Shown here piece by piece: positions 9,330 through 17,493 of a stretch of 64,000 bases of DNA. Source of the DNA: Qipengyuania aquimaris (GTDB lineage: Bacteria > Pseudomonadota > Alphaproteobacteria > Sphingomonadales > Sphingomonadaceae); NCBI RefSeq assembly GCF_009827445.1, contig NZ_WTYI01000001.1:2598511-2662510 (forward strand), written 5' to 3'. The notes under the pieces were generated by a model that had not been told where the DNA came from, did not search any database, and was given only the letters and a program-made list of their open reading frames with translations. The position numbers and the translations under genes were made by a program. Each line of letters starts with the position of its first letter. The first letter of the stretch is position 1.

Positions 9330-11423
9330 ATGCTGCGACAGTACGAACTTGTTGAACGGGTCAAGGAATATGACCCCGACGCCGACGAGGCGATGCTCAA
9401 TCGCGCCTATGTCTATACCGTGCAAAAGCACGGTACCCAAACCCGGGCGAGCGGGGACCCGTACTTCAGTCATCCGGTCGAAGTTGCCGGTCTGATGACC
9501 GACCTGCAGCTCGACCAGGAAACCATCGCTACCGCACTGCTGCACGATACCGTCGAGGATACGCTCGCGACGATTGACGACATCGAGGCCAATTTCGGCA
9601 CCGATGTCGCGCGGCTGGTCGATGGCGTGACCAAGCTTTCCAAGATCGAGCAGATGCCCGAGAACGAGCGGGCCGCCGAAAACCTGCGCAAATTCCTGCT
9701 CGCCATGAGCGAGGATATCCGCGTGCTGCTCGTCAAGCTGGGCGACCGGCTGCACAACATGCGCACGCTGCATTTCATCAAGAAGCCTGAAAAGCGTCAG
9801 CGCATCGCACGCGAAACGATGGATATCTACGCGCCGCTGGCAGAGCGCGTGGGCATGTACGAATACATGCGCGAGATGCAGATGCTGGCGTTCGAACAGC
9901 TCGAGCCGGAAGCATTCGAAACGATCACCCAGCGGCTCGACCAGATCAGGCAGGAAGACGGCGGGCAGGTCGATGCCATCGCGCTCGACATGAAGCACGC
10001 GCTGGCGGAAGCAGGCCTCACCGTAGAGGTTTCGGGCCGCGAGAAGCATCCGTATTCGATCTGGCGCAAGATGGCCGAACGGCACGTGTCCTTCGAGCAG
10101 GTCACCGACATCATGGCGTTCCGCATCATCACGGACAACGTGACCGATTGCTACCGCGCGATGGGGGTGCTGCACACGACGTGGCAATTCCTGCCGGGCC
10201 GTTTCAAGGATTACATCTCGACGCCGAAGACCAACGGTTATCGCAGTCTCCATACCTCGCTGATCTACGGCAAGTCGATGCGTGTCGAAGTGCAAATCCG
10301 CACGCGAGAAATGCACCAGACGAACGAATTCGGCCTTGCCGCTCACTGGGCATACAAGCAGGGCGACAAGCCGGACGGCCAGGTCGGCTGGCTGCGCGAC
10401 CTGATCGAGATCGTCGATGCCAGCCACGATCCGGAAGAGCTGCTCGAGCATACGCGCATGGCGATTTACCAGGATCGCATTTTCGCCTTCACCCCGAAGG
10501 GCGCATTGTTCCAGCTGCCCAAGGGTTCGACGGCGGTCGATTTCGCCTTCGCCGTTCACACCGATCTTGGCGCCCAGACGGTGGGGGCGAAAATCAATGG
10601 TCGCCACATGCCGCTGCGCACGCAGCTCAACAATGGCGACGTGGTCGAGATCCTCAAGGGCAAGAACGCCGAGCCGCAAATGAGCTGGCTCGGCTTCGTC
10701 GTCACGGGCAAGGCGCGCGCAGCGATCCGCCGCGCCGTGCGACTGAAGGAACGGGCCGAAGTCGCCGACATCGGCCAGAAACTTTACGACGAAATCGCCT
10801 CGCGCGTGCCGGCAAAGATCGGGAAGAAAGCCTTGCGCGCGGCGCTAACGCGTCTCGATATGGAGGAGGAGGACGACCTCTATTATGCCATCGGATCGGC
10901 AAAGATCGCCGATCGCGAAGTCATGGAGGCGCTCGTCCCCGGCTGCACCGAAGGTCTGGCCGATGACGATGCCGAATGGCTGCGCAGCGGAAAGTCGCTG
11001 TCCATTCGGGGCCTTACTCCCGGGGTCGGATACAAGCTGGCGGAATGCTGTCACCCTGTCCCCGGCGATCGCATTGTCGGCATTCGCAAACCCAATGAGG
11101 GGGTGGAGGTTCATGCAATCGATTGCCACGAGCTTGCCAGCGGGATCGACACCGATTGGCTCGATCTGTCCTGGGGCAAGCGTTCGCGGGGGGCAGTCGG
11201 TCGTCTCAGGGTTACATTGTACGACCGTCCGGGTACATTGGCCGAGATGGCGGGTATTTTTGCCAAGAATGTCGTGAACGTGAAAAGTCTCGAGCAGGTG
11301 CAGCTCGACCATCCTTTCACGACTTACGAAGTCGATCTGGAGGTGCAGGATCTCGCCCACCTCACCCGTATCCTGAGCGCACTGCGCGCCAGTGACTCCG
11401 TCGCACAGGCCGAGCGCGCATGA
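9330..11423 (+). CDS. rsh: Bifunctional (p)ppGpp synthetase/hydrolase Rsh
   Basis: RelA/SpoT-homologue that makes and degrades the alarmone (p)ppGpp. Full architecture: HD hydrolase domain with HDTVEDT at about residue 72, synthetase domain with the YRSLHTSL block near residue 305, TGS domain (RIFAFTPKG) near residue 385, and a C-terminal ACT domain from about 625. 697 residues is normal for the single Rsh of alphaproteobacteria. The stop overlaps the start of the downstream VOC gene as ATGA, indicating translational coupling. Confidence 0.97.
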   Translation: MLRQYELVERVKEYDPDADEAMLNRAYVYTVQKHGTQTRASGDPYFSHPVEVAGLMTDLQLDQETIATALLHDTVEDTLATIDDIEANFGTDVARLVDGVTKLSKIEQMPENERAAENLRKFLLAMSEDIRVLLVKLGDRLHNMRTLHFIKKPEKRQRIARETMDIYAPLAERVGMYEYMREMQMLAFEQLEPEAFETITQRLDQIRQEDGGQVDAIALDMKHALAEAGLTVEVSGREKHPYSIWRKMAERHVSFEQVTDIMAFRIITDNVTDCYRAMGVLHTTWQFLPGRFKDYISTPKTNGYRSLHTSLIYGKSMRVEVQIRTREMHQTNEFGLAAHWAYKQGDKPDGQVGWLRDLIEIVDASHDPEELLEHTRMAIYQDRIFAFTPKGALFQLPKGSTAVDFAFAVHTDLGAQTVGAKINGRHMPLRTQLNNGDVVEILKGKNAEPQMSWLGFVVTGKARAAIRRAVRLKERAEVADIGQKLYDEIASRVPAKIGKKALRAALTRLDMEEEDDLYYAIGSAKIADREVMEALVPGCTEGLADDDAEWLRSGKSLSIRGLTPGVGYKLAECCHPVPGDRIVGIRKPNEGVEVHAIDCHELASGIDTDWLDLSWGKRSRGAVGRLRVTLYDRPGTLAEMAGIFAKNVVNVKSLEQVQLDHPFTTYEVDLEVQDLAHLTRILSALRASDSVAQAERA

Positions 11424-11785
11424 GCTTGCTAACCGGTATCGATCACGTCCAGCTCGCCATGCCCCATGGCGGCGAAGTTCACGCCCGCAAATTCTGGGGC
11501 GATCTGATGGGCCTGGAAGAAGTGGCGAAACCCGGCCACCTAGCCGTAAACGGCGGCTGCTGGTTCGAGGGCGAGGGCATCTCGATCCATTGCGGTGTGG
11601 AAGATGCATTCCTGCCAGCGCGGCGTGCGCATCCTGCATTGCTGGTCGAGAATCTCGGAGCCCTGGTGGCCAAGCTCCAGGCCGCAGGGATCAAGTTCAA
11701 GCCAGGCAAGGAACTGGAAGGATATCGCCGCGGAGACGTGGACGACCCCTTCGGCAATCGCATCGAATTGATGGAAAAGCTCTAG
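11420..11785 (+). CDS. VOC/glyoxalase-fold protein
   Basis: 121-residue protein with the vicinal-oxygen-chelate fold: GIDHVQLAMP at the N-terminus, a HPALLVENL strand in the middle and the closing DPFGNRIELME. Members are metal-dependent lyases, dioxygenases or resistance proteins; the substrate is not readable. It is coupled to rsh by an ATGA overlap and its 3' end overlaps the convergent gene at 11782 by 4 bp. Confidence 0.85.
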   Translation: MSLLTGIDHVQLAMPHGGEVHARKFWGDLMGLEEVAKPGHLAVNGGCWFEGEGISIHCGVEDAFLPARRAHPALLVENLGALVAKLQAAGIKFKPGKELEGYRRGDVDDPFGNRIELMEKL

Positions 11786-12234
11786 CGCGCGGGCGGACGG
11801 ACCAGCACGGCGCGATGGCCGGGCAGGGTCAGGATCAGGCGATCGTTTTCGACCCGCATTTGCGGCGATCCAAAAGCAAAGCGCGCGAACAATACGTCGT
11901 TCGGTTTTTCCTCACACCACTGCAGCGTGCAGATCATGCTCCGATCCAGGGCGCCGCGAGGTTGATCCAGATCTTCGAAGCCGCAGGAATTGCACCCGTC
12001 GTGAAATCCGGAAATCTCGCCCCAGCGGACGCCCAGGGAATAACCACCATCACTCACGTCCACCCCGTCGATCTCGACGAATTTCCACCCTCCGTCCTCT
12101 TCCGGCGCGGCCACCATGTGCCACAGGGTCTCGCCCGGCGGCAGCGTAACGTCCACGATCACCGCAACCAGCGCAATGCCGAGCCCGCCCGCGGTGAGCC
12201 AGGCCAGGCGTTTGTGGTGCTGGCTCCGGCTCAC
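11782..12234 (-). CDS. Membrane-anchored META/HslJ-like protein
   Basis: 150 residues: one N-terminal transmembrane segment (residues 10-28), then a periplasmic domain. The pattern GRWGEI/GFHDGCNSCGF-like (here ISGFHDGCNSCGF near residue 75) resembles the META/HslJ fold, but similarity is limited to that block. It is third in a minus-strand operon with ATGA overlap to the DUF1905 gene. Function unknown. Confidence 0.6.
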   Translation of the reverse strand: MSRSQHHKRLAWLTAGGLGIALVAVIVDVTLPPGETLWHMVAAPEEDGGWKFVEIDGVDVSDGGYSLGVRWGEISGFHDGCNSCGFEDLDQPRGALDRSMICTLQWCEEKPNDVLFARFAFGSPQMRVENDRLILTLPGHRAVLVRPPAR

Positions 12235-12548
12235 AGGAGTTCGAGTTCCAGAGTGAGCTCATCACCCTCGACAAGGTCTTCCCGCTTCATCACCTTCTTC
12301 GACACAAGCAGCACCCATTCCGACTTCCGGTTCTGGGGAAACACCGAAGTCTTCCAATGGGTTCCGCCGATCCGGGCGATGACCTTTACCGACCCGAAAC
12401 CCCGGCGGCTGCCGAATTCAAGGCGGGAGAGAGCTTCGTGCATGGCGATGGCTTCGGCCTGTTCGCCGGTTAGCGTCACGAGATGATAGGTCCCGCGCTC
12501 TCCCCGCCATTGGCGCAAGGGAAGGGTGCAGGTGAGGGTTTCGCTCAC
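12231..12548 (-). CDS. DUF1905 domain protein
   Basis: 105 residues of the small DUF1905 beta-barrel family, function unknown; recognisable by FGSVKVIARIGGTHWKTSVFP and a C-terminal KxMKREDLVEGDELTLELEL. The start is a GTG that overlaps the stop of the cyclophilin gene (GTGA), and its own stop overlaps the next start (ATGA), so three genes are translationally coupled. Confidence 0.8.
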   Translation of the reverse strand: MSETLTCTLPLRQWRGERGTYHLVTLTGEQAEAIAMHEALSRLEFGSRRGFGSVKVIARIGGTHWKTSVFPQNRKSEWVLLVSKKVMKREDLVEGDELTLELELL

Positions 12549-13666
12549 TCGCCCGCGCGGCGGATGGGGACAGGAATATTGCAAATATCCGCGCCGCCTG
12601 CCGGGACGATGAAAAACGGATCGCGGCGATTGGCGCGTGCTTCGATGTATCTGGCGAAGGTCTCTCCTTCGGTAGACAGGTACTCGAAAGCCGGGCGCTC
12701 TGCAGTTGGCAGGTCGCTCGCCACGCGCACGGTCACGATGGGTGTGCGCTTGGCCGCTTCCTCCTCGGTATAGAAACCGAGCGCTCCCGATCCGCGCGGC
12801 AGCGATGAGAGATGCTCCATCCCTTCGATAATCCGTCCGACGAGCGCGATGTTACGGTCGAGATGACGTGGAGCATGACCGATCACGGTATACAGTTCCG
12901 CCCCTGATCCCGTGTCCGGCGAATAATTACGTCCAACTCCGACCATGCCATAACAGTGTACCGGCCAGACCCCCGAGGACTTGCGCCCACCTTCAGCAAA
13001 ATCCCGGGCAATCGGCCAACCGAGCACGATACTGGTCAATGGGGCGTAGGCATCACCGGTTTCGACTTTCTCGAACTTCACGCTCGATGCATCGCCCGAC
13101 TTTAGCGCTTGCTCGAAGCCTTCCGGGACAGGAACCTCTCCATTGGCTGCAATAAGGGCGTTGCGCATCATCATGGCGCCAAGATGATAGTTCATTCGAG
13201 GGCGGCCCCGAGGGTCGGGGACGGACAGCAATCCGCTCGTGGTGTAGTCGCTCTCGTCCATCACCTTCAGGCCTTCGGGCAATAGCTTGGGCTCGCCATC
13301 GGCTTCGGGATTGTCGTAGTTGAGGTCGCCCCACTGGACGACGTAATTGTCCTGCACACGGTTCACGGTGATGTCATCGTACCAGCCCGTGCGGGCGAGA
13401 GTGCGGATGTTCTTCACCCAGCCTTGGCTGAAGGGAGCGGGCATGAGCTGGATCACAACCTCTCGTTCCGTCCCGTCGGACGCCGGCGCCAGGGTCATCA
13501 CCAAAAGGTCTTCAGCGGGTATGGAAACCCAATCCTCGGCCTCGGCGCCCTCTACGATCTCGTTCGGCGACGGCGCTCCGGCAGGCTCGTCCTGCGCTGC
13601 GAGCGGAGAGGTCCATGAAGTGGTAAGAGCGAACGCTGCGGCGAGCGAAATCAAGGGTTTGTTCAT
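12545..13666 (-). CDS. Exported cyclophilin-type peptidylprolyl isomerase
   Basis: Cis-trans prolyl isomerase of the cyclophilin family, periplasmic. A signal peptide (SLAAAFALTTSWTSPLAAQ) begins at the Met at 13666; the longer reading frame upstream contains no signal and runs through a terminator, so it is rejected. Cyclophilin features: IRTLARTGWYDDITVNRV and VVQWGD in the first third, then a long insertion, and GELYTVIGHAPRHLDRNIALVGRI-like closing strands (GAELYTVIGHAPRHLDRN). 373 residues is longer than single-domain PpiA because of the insertion. First gene of a three-gene coupled operon. Confidence 0.85.
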   Translation of the reverse strand: MNKPLISLAAAFALTTSWTSPLAAQDEPAGAPSPNEIVEGAEAEDWVSIPAEDLLVMTLAPASDGTEREVVIQLMPAPFSQGWVKNIRTLARTGWYDDITVNRVQDNYVVQWGDLNYDNPEADGEPKLLPEGLKVMDESDYTTSGLLSVPDPRGRPRMNYHLGAMMMRNALIAANGEVPVPEGFEQALKSGDASSVKFEKVETGDAYAPLTSIVLGWPIARDFAEGGRKSSGVWPVHCYGMVGVGRNYSPDTGSGAELYTVIGHAPRHLDRNIALVGRIIEGMEHLSSLPRGSGALGFYTEEEAAKRTPIVTVRVASDLPTAERPAFEYLSTEGETFARYIEARANRRDPFFIVPAGGADICNIPVPIRRAGE

Positions 13667-13697
13667 GGGTTCGGAGCCTGCCACGCAATCGGACAAA

Positions 13698-13741
13698 CAA
13701 AAAGCCCCTTTTCGCGCGTTTTGAGGGGCGAAAAGGGGCTC
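13698..13741 (-). terminator. Terminator of tRNA-Ser(GGA)
   Basis: On the minus strand AGCCCCTTTTCGC pairs with GCGAAAAGGGGCT, a 13-bp stem, followed by TTTTTG. It lies between the tRNA gene and the cyclophilin operon and fits termination of the tRNA transcript. Confidence 0.85.
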
Positions 13742-13866
13742 TGAAGCGATGGTCGCAGGGAATGCAATTCCGCGCACCATCGCGACTTGGGGGGTGGTAA
13801 AGTTGCAACGAGCGCCCCGCGCTCGGGTTCCAACGGTTCATCGCAAATTTTCACAGCTGGAGAAAA

Positions 13867-13957
13867 TGGCGGAGCAGGAGGGATTCGAACCCTCGATACG
13901 GGGTTACCGTATACACACTTTCCAGGCGTGCGCCTTCGACCACTCGGCCACTGCTCC
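13867..13957 (-). tRNA. tRNA-Ser (anticodon GGA)
   Basis: Class II tRNA. On the minus strand: acceptor GGAGCAG/CTGCTCC, D-arm, anticodon loop CTGGAAA, long variable arm GTATACGG...CCGTATC-like, T-arm GAGGGTTCGAATCCCTC and an encoded CCA. Confidence 0.97.
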
Positions 13958-14081
13958 GCGATCTCGATCGGGCTTCCCTAAAGCGCGTGTGGCAAGGGAG
14001 CGGCGTCAAGAAGGCGCGCCTCTAGCGGTCTTAGCAGCGTGGTGCAAGCAGGCAAACGCCCATGCTTCACGCAGTCGCTCG

Positions 14082-14462
14082 TCAGTGGGTGAGTTTGCGA
14101 CGCATACGGTAGCGCCCGTTTTCGAATTGCTCGAAATATTGGTGCACGTCAGGGTGCGAGACCGGACCGGTGAGTGCGTCAATCACCAGGTTCTGCTGGC
14201 TGACGTAGGCGACGTAATCGCTCTCGTCGCTCTCTGCCAGCAAGTGATAGAAAGGCTGGTTGCGATCCGGGCGAATTTCCTCGGGGATCGACGAATACCA
14301 TTCTTCACTATTGGCGAAGACGGGATCGATGTCGAAAATGACGCCGCGGAAATCGAAGGTCTTGTGTTTGACGACATCGCCGATGGCGAAGCGTGTCTTG
14401 ATTCGGCGTGGCGCCTCGAGAGTGCGACCTGCCTGGGCGGAGAAAAACAAAGTCCTGTCCAT
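14082..14462 (-). CDS. hspQ: Heat-shock protein HspQ (hemimethylated-DNA-binding YccV-like)
   Basis: 126 residues. HspQ-family core: AKTRFAIGDVVKHKTFDFRGVIFDIDP-like start (FAIGDVVKHKTFDFRG), then QPFYHLLAESDESDYVAYVSQQNL. The family binds hemimethylated DNA in vitro and modulates Lon-dependent proteolysis in enterobacteria. Start chosen at MDRTLFF; the longer frame upstream crosses the divergent tRNA-Ser gene and is spurious. Confidence 0.88.
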   Translation of the reverse strand: MDRTLFFSAQAGRTLEAPRRIKTRFAIGDVVKHKTFDFRGVIFDIDPVFANSEEWYSSIPEEIRPDRNQPFYHLLAESDESDYVAYVSQQNLVIDALTGPVSHPDVHQYFEQFENGRYRMRRKLTH

Positions 14463-14623
14463 GTCACGAGAGGATATGGGAAGTTCCCGCCGACGAACAA
14501 GCCTCGTCCCGCCTCCGTCCCCCGTTTTCTGGTCCGAAAGGACTTGGCAAGCCTGACGCACACGGCTAATGGCCCCCTCGCTTCGACCGAGGCCCGAGGG
14601 CCCATCAGGCACACCCGACATGC

Positions 14624-14713
14624 GGAGAGGTGGCAGAGAGGTCGAATGCGCCGCACTCGAAATGCGGTATACGGGCAACCGTATCGTGGGTTCGAATCCC
14701 ACCCTCTCCGCCA
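14624..14713 (+). tRNA. tRNA-Ser (anticodon CGA)
   Basis: Class II tRNA with acceptor GGAGAGG/CCTCTCC, anticodon loop CTCGAAA, variable arm TATACGGGCAACCGTAT, T-arm GTGGGTTCGAATCCCAC and an encoded CCA. The mobile module at 15-20 kb begins about 400 bp downstream of its 3' end. Confidence 0.97.
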
Positions 14714-15113
14714 GTCACCCCCAGCACTCGTCTCTGTTTTCAGGGTAATCCCGCTTCGCCGCGGAACAGGCGGCTTTGCGCAGCCCATTCGCGACTCGCA
14801 GCATCGTCTCCGGCGTCTCTGTGCCGTTATCAGGGTAAGTTTCGCGGCCTGGTCTCTTGAGATATCGTTATCGGTGCGGTTTCCCTGCTTATCAGGCAAT
14901 TAACAGGGAAAAATGCGCATTTCGGATCGAAAACAGGTAAATTGACGGCCGAAAGACGGCCGGGTTCGTAGAGAAGCTTCGCAATTTCAGCGCTTTACAT
15001 GCCAAAAATGGCGGTTTCCCTGTTATTCGACCGAACAGGGACTTAATTCGACGTATCAGGGTGCGATATCGACCGGATCAGGTTGCAGTCTCGGCATAAC
15101 AGGCAATTGTCGA
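14714..15113. repeat. Gene-free stretch with clustered CAGG(G/C)-A short repeats
   Basis: 400 bp between tRNA-Ser(CGA) and the serine recombinase stop. No gene is supported. At least nine copies of a short motif of the form (A/T)(A/T)CAGG(G/C/T)AA occur in both orientations, for example TATCAGGGTAAG (14828), AACAGGGAAAAA (14902), TTTCCCTGTTATTCG (15015), GAACAGGGACTT (15033), TATCAGGGTGCG (15054) and TAACAGGCAATTG (15097). The position beside a recombinase suggests binding sites or an att region; that is inference. Confidence 0.5.
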
Positions 15114-16691
15114 TCAGGTGTAGCCCAGTACCTTACGCTGCTTCGACCAGGCCAATGGCACCGCAATTGACTTGAATGACTGGAGGGTGAGAGAGGCTGG
15201 CTGTCGGCCATCCAGAATATCTCGCTGGATGTCGGGCGACAGGAAAGCGAGCCGCAGGATATTCGTGTCGTAGCGCGAGGGAGGACCCGCCTGCATGATG
15301 GGCATGCCGCGCTTCCACGTGACCATGGCACGGGCCTTGCGCAAAGCGGCTACGAGCACTGGATCGATGTTGCGAGCAGGTTTGCCTGCATTGACGGCGA
15401 CCGCCTTGCCTCCGCGAAGCGGCAAAGCCAGTGGAAGGAATACGACGCAGCTCTTCTTTTGGGAGTGAATAAGCTCTTCGCCCGGCGCTAACCTCGCCGC
15501 AATCGCTATCGGATCGATAGAGGACAGTTCGATGACGAGCCCACGGTTCGTTAGGCGAACCTTCGAGATGAGCTTAAAGTTGGGCTCGCTTATGCCCATC
15601 CAGCGCATAGAGGCATCGCAAACGATGCGCTCTATCGTAGGTGCTGACAACCTTCTGATCATGTCGCCATCCTCAGGCGCGGCCCCTTGCTGAAGCGACG
15701 TTGAGACATAGTAGCGATAGGACTTGCCCATCTTGCCCCGCGAAAAGGTTGGGCTCATCGGTTCTCCGGTTGCATCGAACAGCTTTCCGGTAAGCGGCGC
15801 TCTGGCCATTTGCGTGCCAGCTCGCTGCGACCTACGCCTCGCATTGCTAGCTAGCCTTCGCTGAACGCGCTCGAACAGGTCCGGGTCGATAATAGCGTCA
15901 TGCTGTCCTTCATAAGCGTGCTCCTTGTGGACGATCTGACCGAGGTAGATGCGGTTGCGCAGCAGGTGGAACAGCGCACCGCGACTGAACGGTAGGCCTC
16001 CGGTCTTCTTGCCCTTCCTGGTGACATGGACCTTGGAAAGAACGCCTTCGATCACGAGATCGCGCTGAAGCGCATGGACCGAACCTAACTTGAGATAGCG
16101 TGTGAAGATGCGCTGGACGATGGCAGCCTCGGCTTCGTTGACCTCAAGCTTGCGGCTTTCTTTCTTGGGGCGATCGTACCCCAGCGGCGGCAAGCCGCCC
16201 ATCCACATGCCGCGCTTCTTTGAGGCCGCAATCTTGTCGCGGATGCGCTCGCCGGTCACCTCGCGTTCGAACTGCGCGAAGGAGAGCAGGACGTTGAGCA
16301 TCAAACGACCCATGGAGTTTGTGGTGTTGAACGCTTGGGTGACCGAGACGAAACTGCAGTCGGCTTTCTCGAATATCTCGACGATCCTTGAGAAGTCGGT
16401 GAGCGAGCGCGTGAGGCGATCGATCTTGTAGACCACGACGACGTCGATCAGCCCTGTCGCGATATCCTCCAGAAGAGACTGGAGGCCCGGACGCTCCAGC
16501 GTGCCTCCTGAATACCCCCCGTCATCGTAAAGCCTGGAAAGCAGTGTCCAGCCTTCGCTCGCCTGGCTCATCACATAGGCTTCGCTGGCAGCGCGCTGGG
16601 CATCGAGGCTGTTGAAGTCTTGGTCGAGGCCTTCTTCCGAACTCTTGCGGGTATAGATCGCACAGCGAAGGGTCTTTGGCTTTTCTGGCAT
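15114..16691 (-). CDS. Large serine recombinase
   Basis: 525-residue site-specific recombinase. The resolvase domain is complete: AIYTRKSSEEGLDQDFNSLD with the nucleophilic serine near residue 13, then VVVYKIDRLTRSLTDF and the long helix FAQFEREVTGERIRDKIAASK. A recombinase domain (PPLGYD near 175) and a zinc-ribbon-like and C-terminal region follow. Start at MPEKPK, whose ATG shares its A with the TGA of the DUF2924 gene (TGATG). Third gene of the DUF3489-DUF2924-recombinase operon, a combination I recall from Sphingomonadales mobile regions. It could integrate, excise or invert the module. Confidence 0.93.
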   Translation of the reverse strand: MPEKPKTLRCAIYTRKSSEEGLDQDFNSLDAQRAASEAYVMSQASEGWTLLSRLYDDGGYSGGTLERPGLQSLLEDIATGLIDVVVVYKIDRLTRSLTDFSRIVEIFEKADCSFVSVTQAFNTTNSMGRLMLNVLLSFAQFEREVTGERIRDKIAASKKRGMWMGGLPPLGYDRPKKESRKLEVNEAEAAIVQRIFTRYLKLGSVHALQRDLVIEGVLSKVHVTRKGKKTGGLPFSRGALFHLLRNRIYLGQIVHKEHAYEGQHDAIIDPDLFERVQRRLASNARRRSQRAGTQMARAPLTGKLFDATGEPMSPTFSRGKMGKSYRYYVSTSLQQGAAPEDGDMIRRLSAPTIERIVCDASMRWMGISEPNFKLISKVRLTNRGLVIELSSIDPIAIAARLAPGEELIHSQKKSCVVFLPLALPLRGGKAVAVNAGKPARNIDPVLVAALRKARAMVTWKRGMPIMQAGPPSRYDTNILRLAFLSPDIQRDILDGRQPASLTLQSFKSIAVPLAWSKQRKVLGYT

Positions 16692-17095
16692 CAGCCGTCC
16701 CGCAGACCGAAAAAGCGCGGCCCGTTCCAACGTGATCCGGCGATGGCGCTCGCAGCTGCGGAGAGGCTTGGATAGAGCTCATCGTCCCAGCGAAAGCCGC
16801 CCTCTTCGACAACAACGGTTACCTCGAGCCCTTTCCAGTTGCGCGTGAGTGTAGCGCCAAGGCCAAGGTGCCGGCCTTCGGCCTCGATGGGTCCCGACCG
16901 TTCAAGGGTTCGCCTGGACTTGGCATCCAGTCCGCCAAGTTCCTCGGCCTGAATTCGCCAGGCAAGCATTTGGCGCATGATGAGCACGGAGCGAAGTTGG
17001 GGAGGGGCGCCGTAGCGGTCCCTCCAGTTTGCACGAAGCGCTTCCAGGTCCATCCGGTCGATCTTGGCCACGACGTGATCAAGGTCTTCAGTCAT
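16691..17095 (-). CDS. DUF2924 domain protein
   Basis: 134 residues. The family signature includes LRANWRDRYGAPPQLRS and a late LERSGPIEAEGRHLGLGATLTRNWKG block, followed by a small DNA-binding-like motif (YPSLSAAASAIAGSRWNGPRFFGL). Function unknown, but these proteins accompany serine recombinases and may be accessory DNA-binding factors. Coupled by ATGA to the upstream DUF3489 gene. Confidence 0.88.
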   Translation of the reverse strand: MTEDLDHVVAKIDRMDLEALRANWRDRYGAPPQLRSVLIMRQMLAWRIQAEELGGLDAKSRRTLERSGPIEAEGRHLGLGATLTRNWKGLEVTVVVEEGGFRWDDELYPSLSAAASAIAGSRWNGPRFFGLRDG

Positions 17096-17304
17096 GTCTG
17101 TTCATCCGCCCGATAGCGACGCACGCCGTCGATCTTCTCAGAGGCAATGGCGAGCCCGCGCTTCTTGAGAGCCCCTGCCAGCGCGCCGCGCACCGAGTGC
17201 GATTGCCAACCGGTTGCCTTCATCATCTCGGCAATGCTGGCGCCGTTCTTTCGTCGGATCATCTTCTCCAGATGATCAAGCTTGGTCATTGCTCTTGCGG
17301 TCAT
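17092..17304 (-). CDS. DUF3489 domain protein (winged-helix-like)
   Basis: 70 residues from the internal Met (MTARAMTKLDHLE). The domain KMIRRKNGASIAEMMKATGWQSHSVRGALAGALKKRG looks like a small helix-turn-helix. A longer frame to 17448 exists but has no better start. First gene of the recombinase operon, divergent from the methyltransferase gene across about 190 bp that should hold both promoters. Confidence 0.8.
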   Translation of the reverse strand: MTARAMTKLDHLEKMIRRKNGASIAEMMKATGWQSHSVRGALAGALKKRGLAIASEKIDGVRRYRADEQT

Positions 17305-17493
17305 ATGTCTTCTCCGATCGCGCGGCGCAAAAATTGCCGCCGCTACCGGAGCAAGCCCGGGATCGCCGGGCGCAGGCCCACCAATGCTCCGATCGCCCCG
17401 ACAGTCCAGTCCGAAGTGGACAAGTCCCAATTTCTTGGGGATTAGCAATCAGCGAACTAGCGCCTGGGGTTGTGTTCCCTTATTGTTCCAGTC

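Noticed and set aside
9141..10679. 512-codon minus-strand frame opposite rsh
   Set aside because: Antisense to a clear, full-length Rsh; no family motif, typical shadow frame in high-GC DNA.
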